Source: Natronosalvus sp042663485 (GTDB lineage: Archaea > Halobacteriota > Halobacteria > Halobacteriales > Natrialbaceae). Taken from it: DNA of 64,000 bases. Shown piece by piece: positions 42,611-51,630 of this stretch. The notes under the pieces were generated by a model. The model was not told where the DNA came from and did not search any database. It saw nothing but the letters and a program-made list of their open reading frames with translations. Made by a program: the position numbers and the translations under genes. The DNA lies in NCBI GenBank assembly GCA_042663485.1, contig JBHTAF010000001.1. The stretch is one strand, 5' to 3'. Every line of letters starts with the position of its first letter. The stretch's first letter is position 1.

Positions 42611-43795
42611 ATGACCGAACGCTCCGCGATCGTGCTCGCGGCCGGGGAGGGAAGCCGCCTCAGACCGCTGACCAAGCATCGGCCGAAACCGATGCTCCCG
42701 GCGGCGACGAAGCCGATCCTCGAGCACGTCTTCGACGCGCTGATCGACGCGGGCGTGACCGAGATCACGACCGTCGTGGGCTACCAACGAAACCGCGTCC
42801 AGTCTCACTTCGGGCCGACCTACCGTAACGTCCCGATCAGGTACGTCCAACAGGAGAAGCTGCTGGGAAGCGGCCACGCGCTCCTGGCCGCGGCGGACGC
42901 CCACCGGGACGACCAGGGGTCGACGCTCGTCGTCTACGGCGACCAGCTCGTCGACGGCGACATCGTCGCGGACGTGCTCGAGTCCCACGACGAGGACTCG
43001 GTGGCGACGCTCGGCCTGATCCCGACCGACGACGTCGGCGAGTACGGCGGCGTTCTCACGGACGACGGCGAAGTTATCGAGATCGTCGAACGACCGCTCG
43101 ACGACCGCGAGTACTACCTCAACGCGGGCGTCTACGTCTTCGACGAGCGCATCTTCGAGGCGATCCGCGGGGTCGACCCGCGCGTGGGCGAACAGTCCCT
43201 CATCGACGGCATCTCGAGCCTGGTCGACGACGAGACCGCCAGCGTCCGGGGCGTCGTCTCCGACGGCCTCTGGGTCGATGCGACCTACCCGTGGGACCTG
43301 CTGACCATCGCCGAGGACCTCCTCGCCAGCGGCGGCGTCGAGAGCCAGGTGTCAGCCGACGCCTACGTCCACGAGTCCGCGACGGTGGTCGATCCCGTCG
43401 TCGTCCCCGCCGACTGCGTCGTCGGGGCGGGGTCGGTCGTGGGACCGAACGTCTGTCTCGGCGAGAACGTGACGGTCGGGTCGAACGTCTCGCTTACGCA
43501 CGCCGTCGTCGACGCCGACACGCGAATCGAAGACGGGGCGACGGTTCGCGACTGCGTCACTGGCCGTGGAGCGCGAATCGGCCCCGGGTCGACCGTCGTC
43601 GGCGGGCCGAGCGACGTGCAGATCAACGACGCGGTCCACCGGGACGTCGACTTCGGCGCGCTGTTCGCCGACCACGCCCACGACGAGGGCGGATCGACGT
43701 TCGCCCCCGGCGTAATCGTCGGCGCCGACGCCTACGTCCAGGCGGGATCGACCCTCCGTGGAACGATCGAGGACGACGTGGAGGTGCGTTCCTGA
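42611..43795 (+). CDS. GlmU-like sugar-1-phosphate nucleotidyltransferase/acetyltransferase
   Basis: A 394-residue two-domain enzyme. The nucleotidyltransferase domain (about 1-235) starts AIVLAAGEGSRLRPLTKHRPKPMLP, with GSGHALLAA and VYGDQLVDGD. The left-handed beta-helix domain (about 245-394) has hexapeptide repeats (VVPADCVVGAGSVVGPNVCLGENV). In archaea such enzymes acetylate glucosamine-1-phosphate and make UDP-GlcNAc. The stop codon overlaps the glmS start (TGATG), which supports that role. A phosphoglucosamine mutase is not in the window. Confidence 0.88.
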   Translation: MTERSAIVLAAGEGSRLRPLTKHRPKPMLPAATKPILEHVFDALIDAGVTEITTVVGYQRNRVQSHFGPTYRNVPIRYVQQEKLLGSGHALLAAADAHRDDQGSTLVVYGDQLVDGDIVADVLESHDEDSVATLGLIPTDDVGEYGGVLTDDGEVIEIVERPLDDREYYLNAGVYVFDERIFEAIRGVDPRVGEQSLIDGISSLVDDETASVRGVVSDGLWVDATYPWDLLTIAEDLLASGGVESQVSADAYVHESATVVDPVVVPADCVVGAGSVVGPNVCLGENVTVGSNVSLTHAVVDADTRIEDGATVRDCVTGRGARIGPGSTVVGGPSDVQINDAVHRDVDFGALFADHAHDEGGSTFAPGVIVGADAYVQAGSTLRGTIEDDVEVRS

Positions 43796-45600
43796 TGTGT
43801 GGCATCATCGGCTTCGTCGGCAACGGCGAGGGCGAGACTGACGCGCTCGACGTCCTGATGACCGGGCTCTCGGGCCTCGAGTATCGGGGGTACGACTCCG
43901 CCGGCGTCGCTCTCGGCGACACGGACCTCCGCGTCCACAAGCGCCAGGGCGAGGTGTCCTCGCTCGAGGAGACCCTGGCGGCGAACGAGCCGGGCGGCGA
44001 GTCCGTCGGCATCGGCCACACCCGCTGGAGCACCCACGGCCCGCCCTCGGACGTGAACGCCCACCCACACACCGACGCGGAGGGCCGGGTCGCCGTCGTC
44101 CACAACGGCATCATCGAGAACTACCAGTCGCTCCGGACGGAACTGCGCGAGGCCGGGGTCACGTTCCAGAGCGACACCGACACCGAGGTCGTTCCCCACC
44201 TGATCGCTCGGGGCCTCGAGGACGGTCTCGATCCCGAGACGGCGTTCCGGGCGGCCATCGAGCGTCTCGAGGGGAGTTACGCCATCGCCGCCGTCTTCGA
44301 GGGATCGGAGACGGTGTACGCGGCCCGCCACGAGTCGCCGCTCGTGCTCGGCCTGGGCGAGGACGGCCACTACCTCGCGAGCGACGTCCCGGCGTTCATC
44401 GAGTACACCGACCGCGTAATCTACCTCGACGACGGCGAGTTCGCGACGCTCACCGGCGACTCGATCCGGATCACCGATTCGGACGGCGAGGTCGTCGAGA
44501 GCAGCGTCGAGACCATCGAGTGGGACGCCGAAGACGCCGGCAAGAGCGGCTACGACCACTACATGCTCAAGGAGATCCACGAACAGCCCACCGCGATCCG
44601 AGAGTGTCTCCGCGGGCGACTCAACGAACTCACCGGCCGGATCGAACTCGAGGAACTGGCGGACATCGCCTTCGACGGCCCCGTGACGTTCGTCGCCTGC
44701 GGGACCTCATACCACGCCGCGATGTTCGGCGTCTCGCTATTGAACCGCTGGGGCGTCCCCGCCCAGGCGACCCTGGCGAGCGAATTTACGGCTGACACGA
44801 TGCCACTCACGGACGACTCGCTCGTCGTCGGCGTCACCCAGAGCGGCGAGACGGCCGACACAATGCGCGCCCTCCGGGAGGCGAACCGGGTGGGCGCGAC
44901 GACGCTCGCCGTGACGAACGTCGTCGGCAGTTCCGCCGCCCGCGAGACCGATCACGTCCTCTACATCCGGGCCGGCCCGGAAATCGGCGTCGCCGCCACG
45001 AAGACGTTCGCGAGCCAGCAGGCCGCCCTCACCATGGTCGCCGCCGCGCTGAGCGACCACCGTTCTCGCGAACTGATCCAGTCACTCCGATCGATCGCCG
45101 ACGCCATCCAGCAAGTGCTCGACACCTCGAGCGCCCAGGAGGTCGCCCACGCATACCGCGACGCCGACGCCTACTTCTTCATCGGCCGCGGCCTCAACTA
45201 CCCGGTCGCGCTCGAGGGGGCGCTGAAGCTCAAAGAGATTTCCTACGAACACGCCGAGGGCTTCGCAGCGGGCGAGTTGAAACACGGGCCCCTTGCGCTC
45301 GTCGGCCCGAATACACCCGTGTTCGCGCTCGTGACCGGTGATGGCGAGGAAGCCGAGAAGACCATCGGCAACGTCAAGGAAGTCGAGGCCCGCGGCGTAC
45401 CCATCGTCGCGGTCACTGACGGTCAGTCCGACGTCGAGCGCTACGCGGATCACGTCCTCGAGATTCCGGCGCTCGAGGCCGTCGCGAGTTCGGTCGTGGC
45501 GAACGTCCAGCTCCAGCTGGTGTCGTACTGGATCGCCAACGAGCTGGGTCGATCGATCGACAAGCCCCGGCACCTGGCGAAGAGCGTCACCGTCGAGTGA
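43795..45600 (+). CDS. glmS: Glutamine-fructose-6-phosphate aminotransferase (isomerizing)
   Basis: A 601-residue enzyme making glucosamine-6-phosphate from fructose-6-phosphate and glutamine, the first step to UDP-GlcNAc for glycans. Cys2 of MCGIIGFVGN is the Ntn glutaminase nucleophile. IGHTRWSTHGPPSDVNAHPH lies in the glutaminase half. Two SIS domains (about 285-600) have VACGTSYHAAMFG, VTQSGETADT and EGALKLKEISYEHAEGFAAGELKHGPLAL. The C-terminal SVTVE is conserved. It is coupled by overlap to the nucleotidyltransferase. Confidence 0.96.
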   Translation: MCGIIGFVGNGEGETDALDVLMTGLSGLEYRGYDSAGVALGDTDLRVHKRQGEVSSLEETLAANEPGGESVGIGHTRWSTHGPPSDVNAHPHTDAEGRVAVVHNGIIENYQSLRTELREAGVTFQSDTDTEVVPHLIARGLEDGLDPETAFRAAIERLEGSYAIAAVFEGSETVYAARHESPLVLGLGEDGHYLASDVPAFIEYTDRVIYLDDGEFATLTGDSIRITDSDGEVVESSVETIEWDAEDAGKSGYDHYMLKEIHEQPTAIRECLRGRLNELTGRIELEELADIAFDGPVTFVACGTSYHAAMFGVSLLNRWGVPAQATLASEFTADTMPLTDDSLVVGVTQSGETADTMRALREANRVGATTLAVTNVVGSSAARETDHVLYIRAGPEIGVAATKTFASQQAALTMVAAALSDHRSRELIQSLRSIADAIQQVLDTSSAQEVAHAYRDADAYFFIGRGLNYPVALEGALKLKEISYEHAEGFAAGELKHGPLALVGPNTPVFALVTGDGEEAEKTIGNVKEVEARGVPIVAVTDGQSDVERYADHVLEIPALEAVASSVVANVQLQLVSYWIANELGRSIDKPRHLAKSVTVE

Positions 45601-45645
45601 TCGCGGAGAACGTCACCGGTGGGTGACCGAACGGTCGCTGCCGAG

Positions 45646-45703
45646 AAAATTGCGAGATTTGTGGTGGTTCGTTGGTGGTGGTGGAACAGTTCCAAATCTC
45701 GCA
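45646..45703 (-). ncRNA. Candidate small RNA downstream of glmS, opposite strand
   Basis: On the minus strand, TAATATATG (45725-45733) is a TATA box. About 26 bases on, the predicted start falls at the first bases of an 11-base stem TGCGAGATTTG (45703-45693) pairing with CAAATCTCGCA (45661-45651). The stem is followed directly by A-TTTT (45650-45646), a terminator. The 31-base loop is A/C-rich (CCACCACCACC), unstructured and able to pair with GGUGG sequences. The regulator-like palindrome GAACTTTGTTC (45743-45753) lies just upstream of the TATA box. The RNA would be antisense to any 3' extension of the glmS message. No expression data. Confidence 0.45.
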
Positions 45704-45742
45704 GCCGTAGTATACAGTTATTCACATATATTACTATTGGAT

Positions 45743-45753
45743 GAACTTTGTTC
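45743..45753. promoter_or_regulatory. GAACTTTGTTC palindrome (copy A)
   Basis: GAAC-TTT-GTTC, located 10 bases upstream of the TATA box of the candidate small RNA. The identical 11-mer occurs at 57597 and 61008. Confidence 0.5.
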
Positions 45754-45835
45754 GGTTAATTTGTGAGGTCACAGACCGCCGTTCTGTATGAAAAATATCA
45801 GTTCGGCTGTAGCCGTCGCTTCGGCGATGTCCGAC

Positions 45836-48019
45836 TCAGTCGCTGCCACGGTGGGCCGCCTCGAGAACGTCCTCCGGCGGCTCCTCGTCGCCTCTGGTAG
45901 CCGTCGAGTGGAGCAGACAGGCCGCACGCTGATCGCCGTCGACCGGGACGAGCGCCGGGTCGTGTTCGTGACACTTCGGCATGACCGCCGGACAGCGGCT
46001 GGCGAAGTTACACCCCGTCGGCGGGTATCGCGGGTCCGGAATCTCGCCCTCGAGGGTGATCCGCTCGCTCGAGCGCTGCGGATCGGGATCGGGGTCGGGA
46101 ATTGCGCTCAGCAGCGCTTCCGTGTAGGGGTGTTTCGGATCGGCGAAGAGCGCGTCCACAGGCCCGGTCTCCACGAGTCGGCCGAGGTACATCACGGCGA
46201 CGCGGTCGGAGACGTGGCGGATGACCGAGAGGTCGTGACTGATGAAGATCATCGAGAGATCTCGTTCGGCCTTGATCCGCTCGAGGAGGGCCAGGATCTG
46301 GCCCTGGACGCTCACGTCGAGCGCGCTGGTCGGCTCGTCCGCGATCAGGACGTCCGGATCGACCGCGAGCGCCCGAGCGACGCCCACGCGCTGTTTCTGC
46401 CCGCCGGAGAGTTCGTGGGGGTGGCGGTGACGGGTTTCGGCGTCGAGACCCACCTCCTCGAGCAGGTCGATCACGCGGTCGGTGACCGTCTCGTTAGGTG
46501 CCAGCGTCGCGTGTTTCTCGACCGCGAACCCGAGAATGCGCGCGACTCGCTGGCGCGGGTTGAGCGACGAACTGGGGTCCTGGAAGACGAACTGGATTCG
46601 CTGGCGGAGCTCCTCGTCGGGGGTCTCCGCGAGGGAGACGCCGTCGAGCAGGATGTCGCCCTCGGTCCGATCCTCGAGAGCGATACAGAGGCGCCCGAGG
46701 GTCGTCTTGCCGGAGCCGCTCTCCCCGACGAGCCCGACGGTTTCGCCCGCGCGAAGCGAGAGCGAGACGCCGTCGACGGCCTGCACCGGCGGCGATCCCT
46801 TTGGGAGCAGGCGATCGAGCAGCGAGGTCGACGTGTCGAACTCCTTTCGCACGTTCTCGATCTCGAGGATGGGGTCGCCGACGTCGGTCGTCCGTGACCC
46901 GGCCGTCTCGGATGCCTCGGCGGGCACGGGCTCGAGGACGCCGATCTCGTCGGTTCGAATGCAGGCTGCTCGCTGGACGGCGCCGTCGTCGGTCGGTGGC
47001 GGTGCGGTTCCAGCGGCGGTTTCAGCGGCGGTCTCGGAGGTCCGCGCTGGGACGCCGTCGTCTCTCTCGACCGGCTCGAGTGGCGGATCGTCCGCCTCGC
47101 AGGCCGCCGTCGCGTACGGACAGCGTGGGGCGAAGTTACAGCCACTCGGCCGGTTTCCGGGCTGGGGAACGGTCCCCTCGAGCAGTTCGGGTACGTGGTC
47201 GGTCAGCCGCGGCATCGATCGGAGCAGGCCTGCCGTGTAGGGGTGGCGGGGTTGGGTGAACACCCGCTCAGTCGGCCCCTGCTCGACCATCCGTCCGGCG
47301 TACATGACGCCCACGCGGTCGGTCGACTCCGCGACAACCCCCAGGTCGTGGGTGATGAGGACGACGCTGAGATCGCGAGAGTCCCGGAGATCCTCGAGCA
47401 ACTCGAGGATCTGGGCCTCGATAGTCACGTCCAGCGCCGTCGTCGGTTCGTCGGCGATCAGCACCTCGGGATCGCAGCAGATGGCGATCGCGATGAGTAC
47501 CCGCTGGCGCTGGCCTCCAGAGAGTTCGTGCGGATAGGACTCGAAGACGGCCTCGGGGTCGGGCAGGCGCACCTGCTCGAGCAGGGAGAGCGCCGTCTCC
47601 CGCGCTTCCTCGTCGGACAGTTCCCGGTGCTGGTGGAGCGTCTCGAGGAGCTGCGTGCCGACGGTCAACACCGGCGTGAGCGAGGTCATCGGGTCCTGGA
47701 AGACCATGGCGATCTCCGATCCGCGGATCGACTGCAGCGTCGAGTCGGACATCGTCGTCAGATTGGCGCCGTCAAACGTGACCGAGCCCGACGCGATCCG
47801 GCCGTTGTCCTCGAGTAGCCGCATGATCGAGTGAGCGGTGACGCTCTTGCCGGAACCGCTCTCCCCGACGATACCGAGGGTTTCCCCGCGTTCGAGGGTG
47901 AAGGTCACGTCCTCGATGGCACGAATGCCGCCCTCGTCGGTCGCGAATTCCGTCGTCAGTCCGTCGACCGATAGCAGTGGGTCACTCGTATTCGTGCTCG
48001 TGTTCGTATTCGAACTCAT
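45836..48019 (-). CDS. Dipeptide/oligopeptide ABC transporter, fused two-domain ATPase
   Basis: A 727-residue protein joining DppD- and DppF-like ATPases. Domain 1 (about 12-330): Walker A GESGSGKS, signature LSGGQRQRVLIAIA, Walker B VLIADEPTTALD, then the oligopeptide-type tail GCNFAPRCPYATAAC. A Glu/Ala/Thr/Pro-rich linker follows (about 330-380). Domain 2 (about 385-720): GESGSGKTT, LSGGQKQRVGVARALA, VLIADEPTSALD and GCNFASRCPAVMPKC. It provides the energy for the permeases encoded just upstream (two-base gap). Fused ATPases of this type are usual in haloarchaea. Peptides or other small substrates are possible. Confidence 0.93.
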   Translation of the reverse strand: MSSNTNTSTNTSDPLLSVDGLTTEFATDEGGIRAIEDVTFTLERGETLGIVGESGSGKSVTAHSIMRLLEDNGRIASGSVTFDGANLTTMSDSTLQSIRGSEIAMVFQDPMTSLTPVLTVGTQLLETLHQHRELSDEEARETALSLLEQVRLPDPEAVFESYPHELSGGQRQRVLIAIAICCDPEVLIADEPTTALDVTIEAQILELLEDLRDSRDLSVVLITHDLGVVAESTDRVGVMYAGRMVEQGPTERVFTQPRHPYTAGLLRSMPRLTDHVPELLEGTVPQPGNRPSGCNFAPRCPYATAACEADDPPLEPVERDDGVPARTSETAAETAAGTAPPPTDDGAVQRAACIRTDEIGVLEPVPAEASETAGSRTTDVGDPILEIENVRKEFDTSTSLLDRLLPKGSPPVQAVDGVSLSLRAGETVGLVGESGSGKTTLGRLCIALEDRTEGDILLDGVSLAETPDEELRQRIQFVFQDPSSSLNPRQRVARILGFAVEKHATLAPNETVTDRVIDLLEEVGLDAETRHRHPHELSGGQKQRVGVARALAVDPDVLIADEPTSALDVSVQGQILALLERIKAERDLSMIFISHDLSVIRHVSDRVAVMYLGRLVETGPVDALFADPKHPYTEALLSAIPDPDPDPQRSSERITLEGEIPDPRYPPTGCNFASRCPAVMPKCHEHDPALVPVDGDQRAACLLHSTATRGDEEPPEDVLEAAHRGSD

Positions 48020-48021
48020 GC

Positions 48022-48927
48022 TCAGAACCTCCGTTCAGCGTTTTCGTGCGGATCGAGCGCGTCACGAAGCCCGTCGCCGACCAGGTTGAAGCCCAGTACG
48101 GTGACGAAGACGGCGACTCCCGGAAACACCGAAATCCAGGGGGCATTGCTCATGTAGCTACTCCCGTCAGCGACCATCTGCCCCCACGAGGCCTGGGGCG
48201 GCTGGACGCCGAGACCGAGAAACGAGAGGGAGGCTTCCGCGATGATGGCGAACGCCATCAGCAGGGAGGCCTGGACCAGCAGCGGCGAGAGGCAGTTCGG
48301 TAACACCTCCCGGAAGACGATGTGACGCCTCGAGTAGCCGAGGGCCTCGGCGGCCTCGACGTACTCCTCCTCGGTGACCGAGAGGGCGCTGCTGCGGGCG
48401 ATGCGGGCGAACTGCGGGATGTAGACGATTCCCAGCGCGATGATGACGTTCTGGAGGCTGAACCCGAGCGCGGCGACGACGCCGATCGCGAGGATGAGCG
48501 CGGGGAACCCGAGCAGCACGTCCACCCCGCGCATGATGACTGTCTCCGTGTACCCTTTCGCGTAGCCGGCGAGTACGCCGAGCAGCGAGCCGATCACGGC
48601 GGCGACCGAGACCGCCGTGAGCGCGACCTGCACCGACACCTTCGCGCCGTAGATCGTTCGCGACAGGACGTCGCGACCCAGTTCGTCGGTCCCGAACGGG
48701 TGGTCCGCACTCGGTCCCTCGAGCGGGGTGAACGCGGGGTCGTTCGGGTCGTGGTGAACGGTTTCGATGATCGCTCCGCCGAAGAACTGCTCGTCGACGA
48801 ACGCGAGCACGCCGACGACGACGATCACCGACACGACCGCGAGGCCGGCCACCGCCAGTTTGTGCGCCGCGAAACTCCGAACGAACCGGCGGAATCGATC
48901 CCGACGGGCGCTCGAGACGACGCTCAT
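48022..48927 (-). CDS. dppC: ABC transporter permease, DppC-like
   Basis: A 301-residue inner-membrane permease with about six transmembrane segments. The N-terminal helix ends at about residue 45. The binding-protein-dependent transport signature EEYVEAAEALGYSRRHIVFREVLPNCLSPLLVQ, the EAA loop that contacts the ATPase, is clear. HPFGTDELGRDVLSRTIYGAKVSVQVAL is the family N-terminal motif. It overlaps the dppB-like gene by four bases. Confidence 0.93.
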   Translation of the reverse strand: MSVVSSARRDRFRRFVRSFAAHKLAVAGLAVVSVIVVVGVLAFVDEQFFGGAIIETVHHDPNDPAFTPLEGPSADHPFGTDELGRDVLSRTIYGAKVSVQVALTAVSVAAVIGSLLGVLAGYAKGYTETVIMRGVDVLLGFPALILAIGVVAALGFSLQNVIIALGIVYIPQFARIARSSALSVTEEEYVEAAEALGYSRRHIVFREVLPNCLSPLLVQASLLMAFAIIAEASLSFLGLGVQPPQASWGQMVADGSSYMSNAPWISVFPGVAVFVTVLGFNLVGDGLRDALDPHENAERRF

Positions 48928-49874
48928 TGGCCGCTCACCCGCGGATCGAGGTAGCCGTACGTGAGGTCGACGAGCAGGTTGATCGCGACGAACAGGGTGG
49001 CGACGACGAGGACGGCCCCCTGCACCGCCGGGTAGTCCTGCTGGAGGACGGCGAACCAGATCAGCCGTCCCATGCCGGGCCAGGCGAACACCTGCTCGAC
49101 GACGACGGTGGCCGAGAGGAGGTAGCCGAACTGCAACCCGGCGACGGTGATGACGGGCAACAGCGCCCCCTTCAGGACGTGGGCGGTCATGATCCGGCGC
49201 GTCGAGAGTCCCTTCGCCTTCGCCATCCGCACGCTATCGGAGCGCAGGTTCTCGAGGACGGCCGAGCGCGTCTGGCGCGTCAGCAGGGCGGCGTAGGCGG
49301 TTCCGACCGTCACCGCCGGCAGGAAGACGCTCTCGAGTGCACCGACGGGGTCGTCCATCGGCGAGACGTAGTTCCCCGCCGGAAAGAGTTCGATCGACGT
49401 CGCGAAGAAGAGGATGAGGAGCAGACCGAGCCAGAAGTTCGGGATCGAGATACCCGAGAGCGCCCCGAGCGTGACCGCGAAATCGGTCTTCGATCCCTTG
49501 CGGACTGCACTCAGCATGCCGGCGGGGATTGCGATGAGTATGGCGACGACCATCGAAGAGACGGCGAGGAACAGCGTCGCTGGCAGACGGCTCACGATCA
49601 GGTCCGAGACGGCCCGGCCCTGGACGAGCGAGCGGCCGAAGTCGCCCTGGAGCACGTTCGAGAGCCACGAGAAGTACTGAATGTACAGCGGCTGGTCCAG
49701 TCCGTGGGCAGCGCGGACCGCCTCGATGTTCTCATCGGTCGCCTGGATGCCGAGCATGTTGACGACCGGATCGCCGGGTGCCGCGTGGACGATCAGGAAC
49801 ACGACTGCGGAGACTCCGGCCAGCACGGGGACCGTCTGGAGCGTCCGCACCGCGACGTAGCGAAGGAAGTTCAT
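48924..49874 (-). CDS. dppB: ABC transporter permease, DppB-like
   Basis: A 316-residue permease starting MNFLRYVAVRTLQTVPVLAGVSAVVFLIVHAAPGDPV, the typical DppB N terminus. About six transmembrane segments. The EAA-like loop reads SVRMAKAKGLSTRRIMTAHVLKGALLPVI. It is the first transporter gene of the minus-strand operon B-C-DF. No solute-binding gene adjoins it. The likely partner is the SBP at 57680-59254. Confidence 0.93.
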   Translation of the reverse strand: MNFLRYVAVRTLQTVPVLAGVSAVVFLIVHAAPGDPVVNMLGIQATDENIEAVRAAHGLDQPLYIQYFSWLSNVLQGDFGRSLVQGRAVSDLIVSRLPATLFLAVSSMVVAILIAIPAGMLSAVRKGSKTDFAVTLGALSGISIPNFWLGLLLILFFATSIELFPAGNYVSPMDDPVGALESVFLPAVTVGTAYAALLTRQTRSAVLENLRSDSVRMAKAKGLSTRRIMTAHVLKGALLPVITVAGLQFGYLLSATVVVEQVFAWPGMGRLIWFAVLQQDYPAVQGAVLVVATLFVAINLLVDLTYGYLDPRVSGQ

Positions 49875-49881
49875 CGAGCGA

Positions 49882-49995
49882 TCAGGCCACCTCCGGCGGT
49901 GTGAGGCGTAAAATCATGGGTAGGTCGTTTTCACGGGCTCGCTTAAGTGTTGTGTCGAGTTCGTGGGAATCCAGGGTTACCTGAAATTCGTTCAT
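49882..49995 (-). CDS. Possible 37-residue leader ORF before the dppB-like gene
   Basis: ATG at 49995, product beginning MNEFQVTLDSHELDTTLKRA and ending in LTPPEVA, stopping seven bases before the dppB start on the same strand. It has charged helical character, but codon use is more AT-rich at third positions than in neighbours and no clear promoter precedes it. It could be a coupled leader peptide, a gene remnant or chance. Confidence 0.25.
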   Translation of the reverse strand: MNEFQVTLDSHELDTTLKRARENDLPMILRLTPPEVA

Positions 49996-50119
49996 TATTT
50001 CGATTGTGGGTTGGATTCTGTTGGTCGGACTCTGGTCGGGCGCATGTGAGCGACCCCGCGGGCCGGAAAGGGGCTCGCCCCTCGGGTCGGGAACCGCTCG
50101 AACCTCGAACCGAGATGGG

Positions 50120-51454
50120 TCAGGCTTCCATCGCCGCATCGGCGACGTCGAGGGCCACGTCGATCGCTGCAATCGCCTCGTCGATCTCTTCTCGGGTGAT
50201 CGTCAGCGGCGGCGCGACGATGAGCGTGTTGATCATGTTGGCGACGTAAGTCCCGTGCTCGAGCGCGCGGGCGGCGACCTCGTCGACAACGGTCGCTCCC
50301 TTCGAGAGTTTGTCCTCGCGCGTCCCGAAAGGAGCCCGCTCGTCGGTCCGCTTCGTGAGTTCGATCCCGTGGAACAGCCCGGTTCCGCGGACGTCGCCGA
50401 CGCTCGGGTGGTCGACTTCGAGCGAGGCGATTCGGTCGCCCAGGTACGAGCCGACCTCGTCCGCCCGCTCGATCAACCCCTCGGACTCGTAGGTCTCGAC
50501 GGCCGCCAGCCCCGCCGCGCAGGCGACCGGGTGCCCCGCGTAGGTGTGGCCGTGAGTGAACATGTTGTCCTCGAAGTGGGCAGCGACCTCGTCGGTGACG
50601 ACGGTCGCCGCGAGGGGCTGGTAGGCACCCGTGAGCCCCTTCGCCATCGTCATGATGTCGGGAGTCACGCCGAAGAGGTCGCTGCCGAACCACTCGCCGG
50701 TCCGACCGAACCCGGTCATCACCTCGTCGCAGACGAGCAACGCGCCGTGGTCGTGGGCGATTTCCTTGAGCCGCGGGAGGTACTCCTCCGGCGGGACCAG
50801 GATGCCGTTCGACCCGACGACCGGTTCGACCAGCACCGCCGCGACGGTGTCGCCCTCGAGCATCAGCATCTCGTCGATGTACTCGAGGCTCTCCATGGGG
50901 TCGAGCGTCGACCCGTAGGCGTAGGGGTCGGGCGCCTTGATCGCGCCCGGAATACCGGGTTCAGCGGCGAGTCGGCGAGGGTCACCGGTGACGCTGATCG
51001 ACCCCGCGGTCGCGCCGTGATACGAGCGGTACCGGGAGACGATCTTGTCCTTGCCCGTGTAGAACTTCGCGATCTTGATCGCGGCCTCGACGGCTTCGGT
51101 GCCGCTGGTCGAGAAGAACGTCTTCGAGAGGTTTCCCGGCGTCACCTCGGCGAGTTTCTTCCCGAGTTCGGCCCGCGCCTCGGTGGCGAACCCCGGCGCG
51201 AAGTACGCCCCCGCTCGAGCCTGGTCGGCGATAGCTTCCTCGACCGCCGAGGCCGAGTGGCCGAGATTCGAACACATGAGTTGCCCGGAGAAGTCGACGT
51301 ACTCGTTCCCGTCGGCGTCGGTGAACCGGGCGCCGTCGCCACCGACGATCTGCGTCGGCGAGACCTCGCTCTGGTAGGCCCACGTCCCGAAGACGTACTC
51401 CCTGTCCATCGCCTCGACGGCGTTCAGCCCGTCGCTCGAGTTATCCGTTACCAT
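50120..51454 (-). CDS. Class-III (omega) aminotransferase
   Basis: A 444-residue PLP enzyme. SYHGATAGSISVTGDPR, AVLVEPVVGSNGILVPPEEYLPRLKEIAHDHGALLVCDEVMTGFGRTGEWF (read in parts) and the PLP lysine in MAKGLTGAYQPLAATVV are family signatures. Related enzymes act on beta-alanine, 3-aminoisobutyrate, taurine or GABA. The divergent neighbour is a methylmalonate-semialdehyde dehydrogenase, which oxidises the product of beta-alanine/3-aminoisobutyrate transamination, so that substrate class is the best guess. A TATA-like AATATTAAT (minus) lies about 27-35 bases upstream. Confidence 0.88.
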   Translation of the reverse strand: MVTDNSSDGLNAVEAMDREYVFGTWAYQSEVSPTQIVGGDGARFTDADGNEYVDFSGQLMCSNLGHSASAVEEAIADQARAGAYFAPGFATEARAELGKKLAEVTPGNLSKTFFSTSGTEAVEAAIKIAKFYTGKDKIVSRYRSYHGATAGSISVTGDPRRLAAEPGIPGAIKAPDPYAYGSTLDPMESLEYIDEMLMLEGDTVAAVLVEPVVGSNGILVPPEEYLPRLKEIAHDHGALLVCDEVMTGFGRTGEWFGSDLFGVTPDIMTMAKGLTGAYQPLAATVVTDEVAAHFEDNMFTHGHTYAGHPVACAAGLAAVETYESEGLIERADEVGSYLGDRIASLEVDHPSVGDVRGTGLFHGIELTKRTDERAPFGTREDKLSKGATVVDEVAARALEHGTYVANMINTLIVAPPLTITREEIDEAIAAIDVALDVADAAMEA

Positions 51455-51563
51455 GTCCCTACCACGGCTATCGGACTCTGTTGATTAATATTTATCCCTT
51501 AATCAGATTTCTCGGACAAAATTCTACATTTCAGAGTTACACAGCATTCAGTCCATGTTTTCT

Positions 51564-51587
51564 ATGGATAGTGAGTACAATATCCAT
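51564..51587. promoter_or_regulatory. Inverted repeat upstream of mmsA
   Basis: ATGGATA (51564-51570) and TATCCAT (51581-51587), 10 bases between, ending 12 bases before the mmsA TATA-like TTATAG (51601-51606). A third TCCAT half-site lies at 51552. The position suits an activator, perhaps the Lrp encoded downstream. Confidence 0.4.
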
Positions 51588-51630
51588 AATTTCAGAAGCC
51601 TTATAGTGGCTGGCGGACAGCCCTAGACGA

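Noticed and set aside
45651..45703. The TGCGAGATTTG inverted repeat as a transposon end or a tRNA
   Set aside because: There is no target-site duplication, no transposase, no second copy in the window, and no tRNA arms or CCA-type acceptor. A terminator-bearing small RNA fits better.
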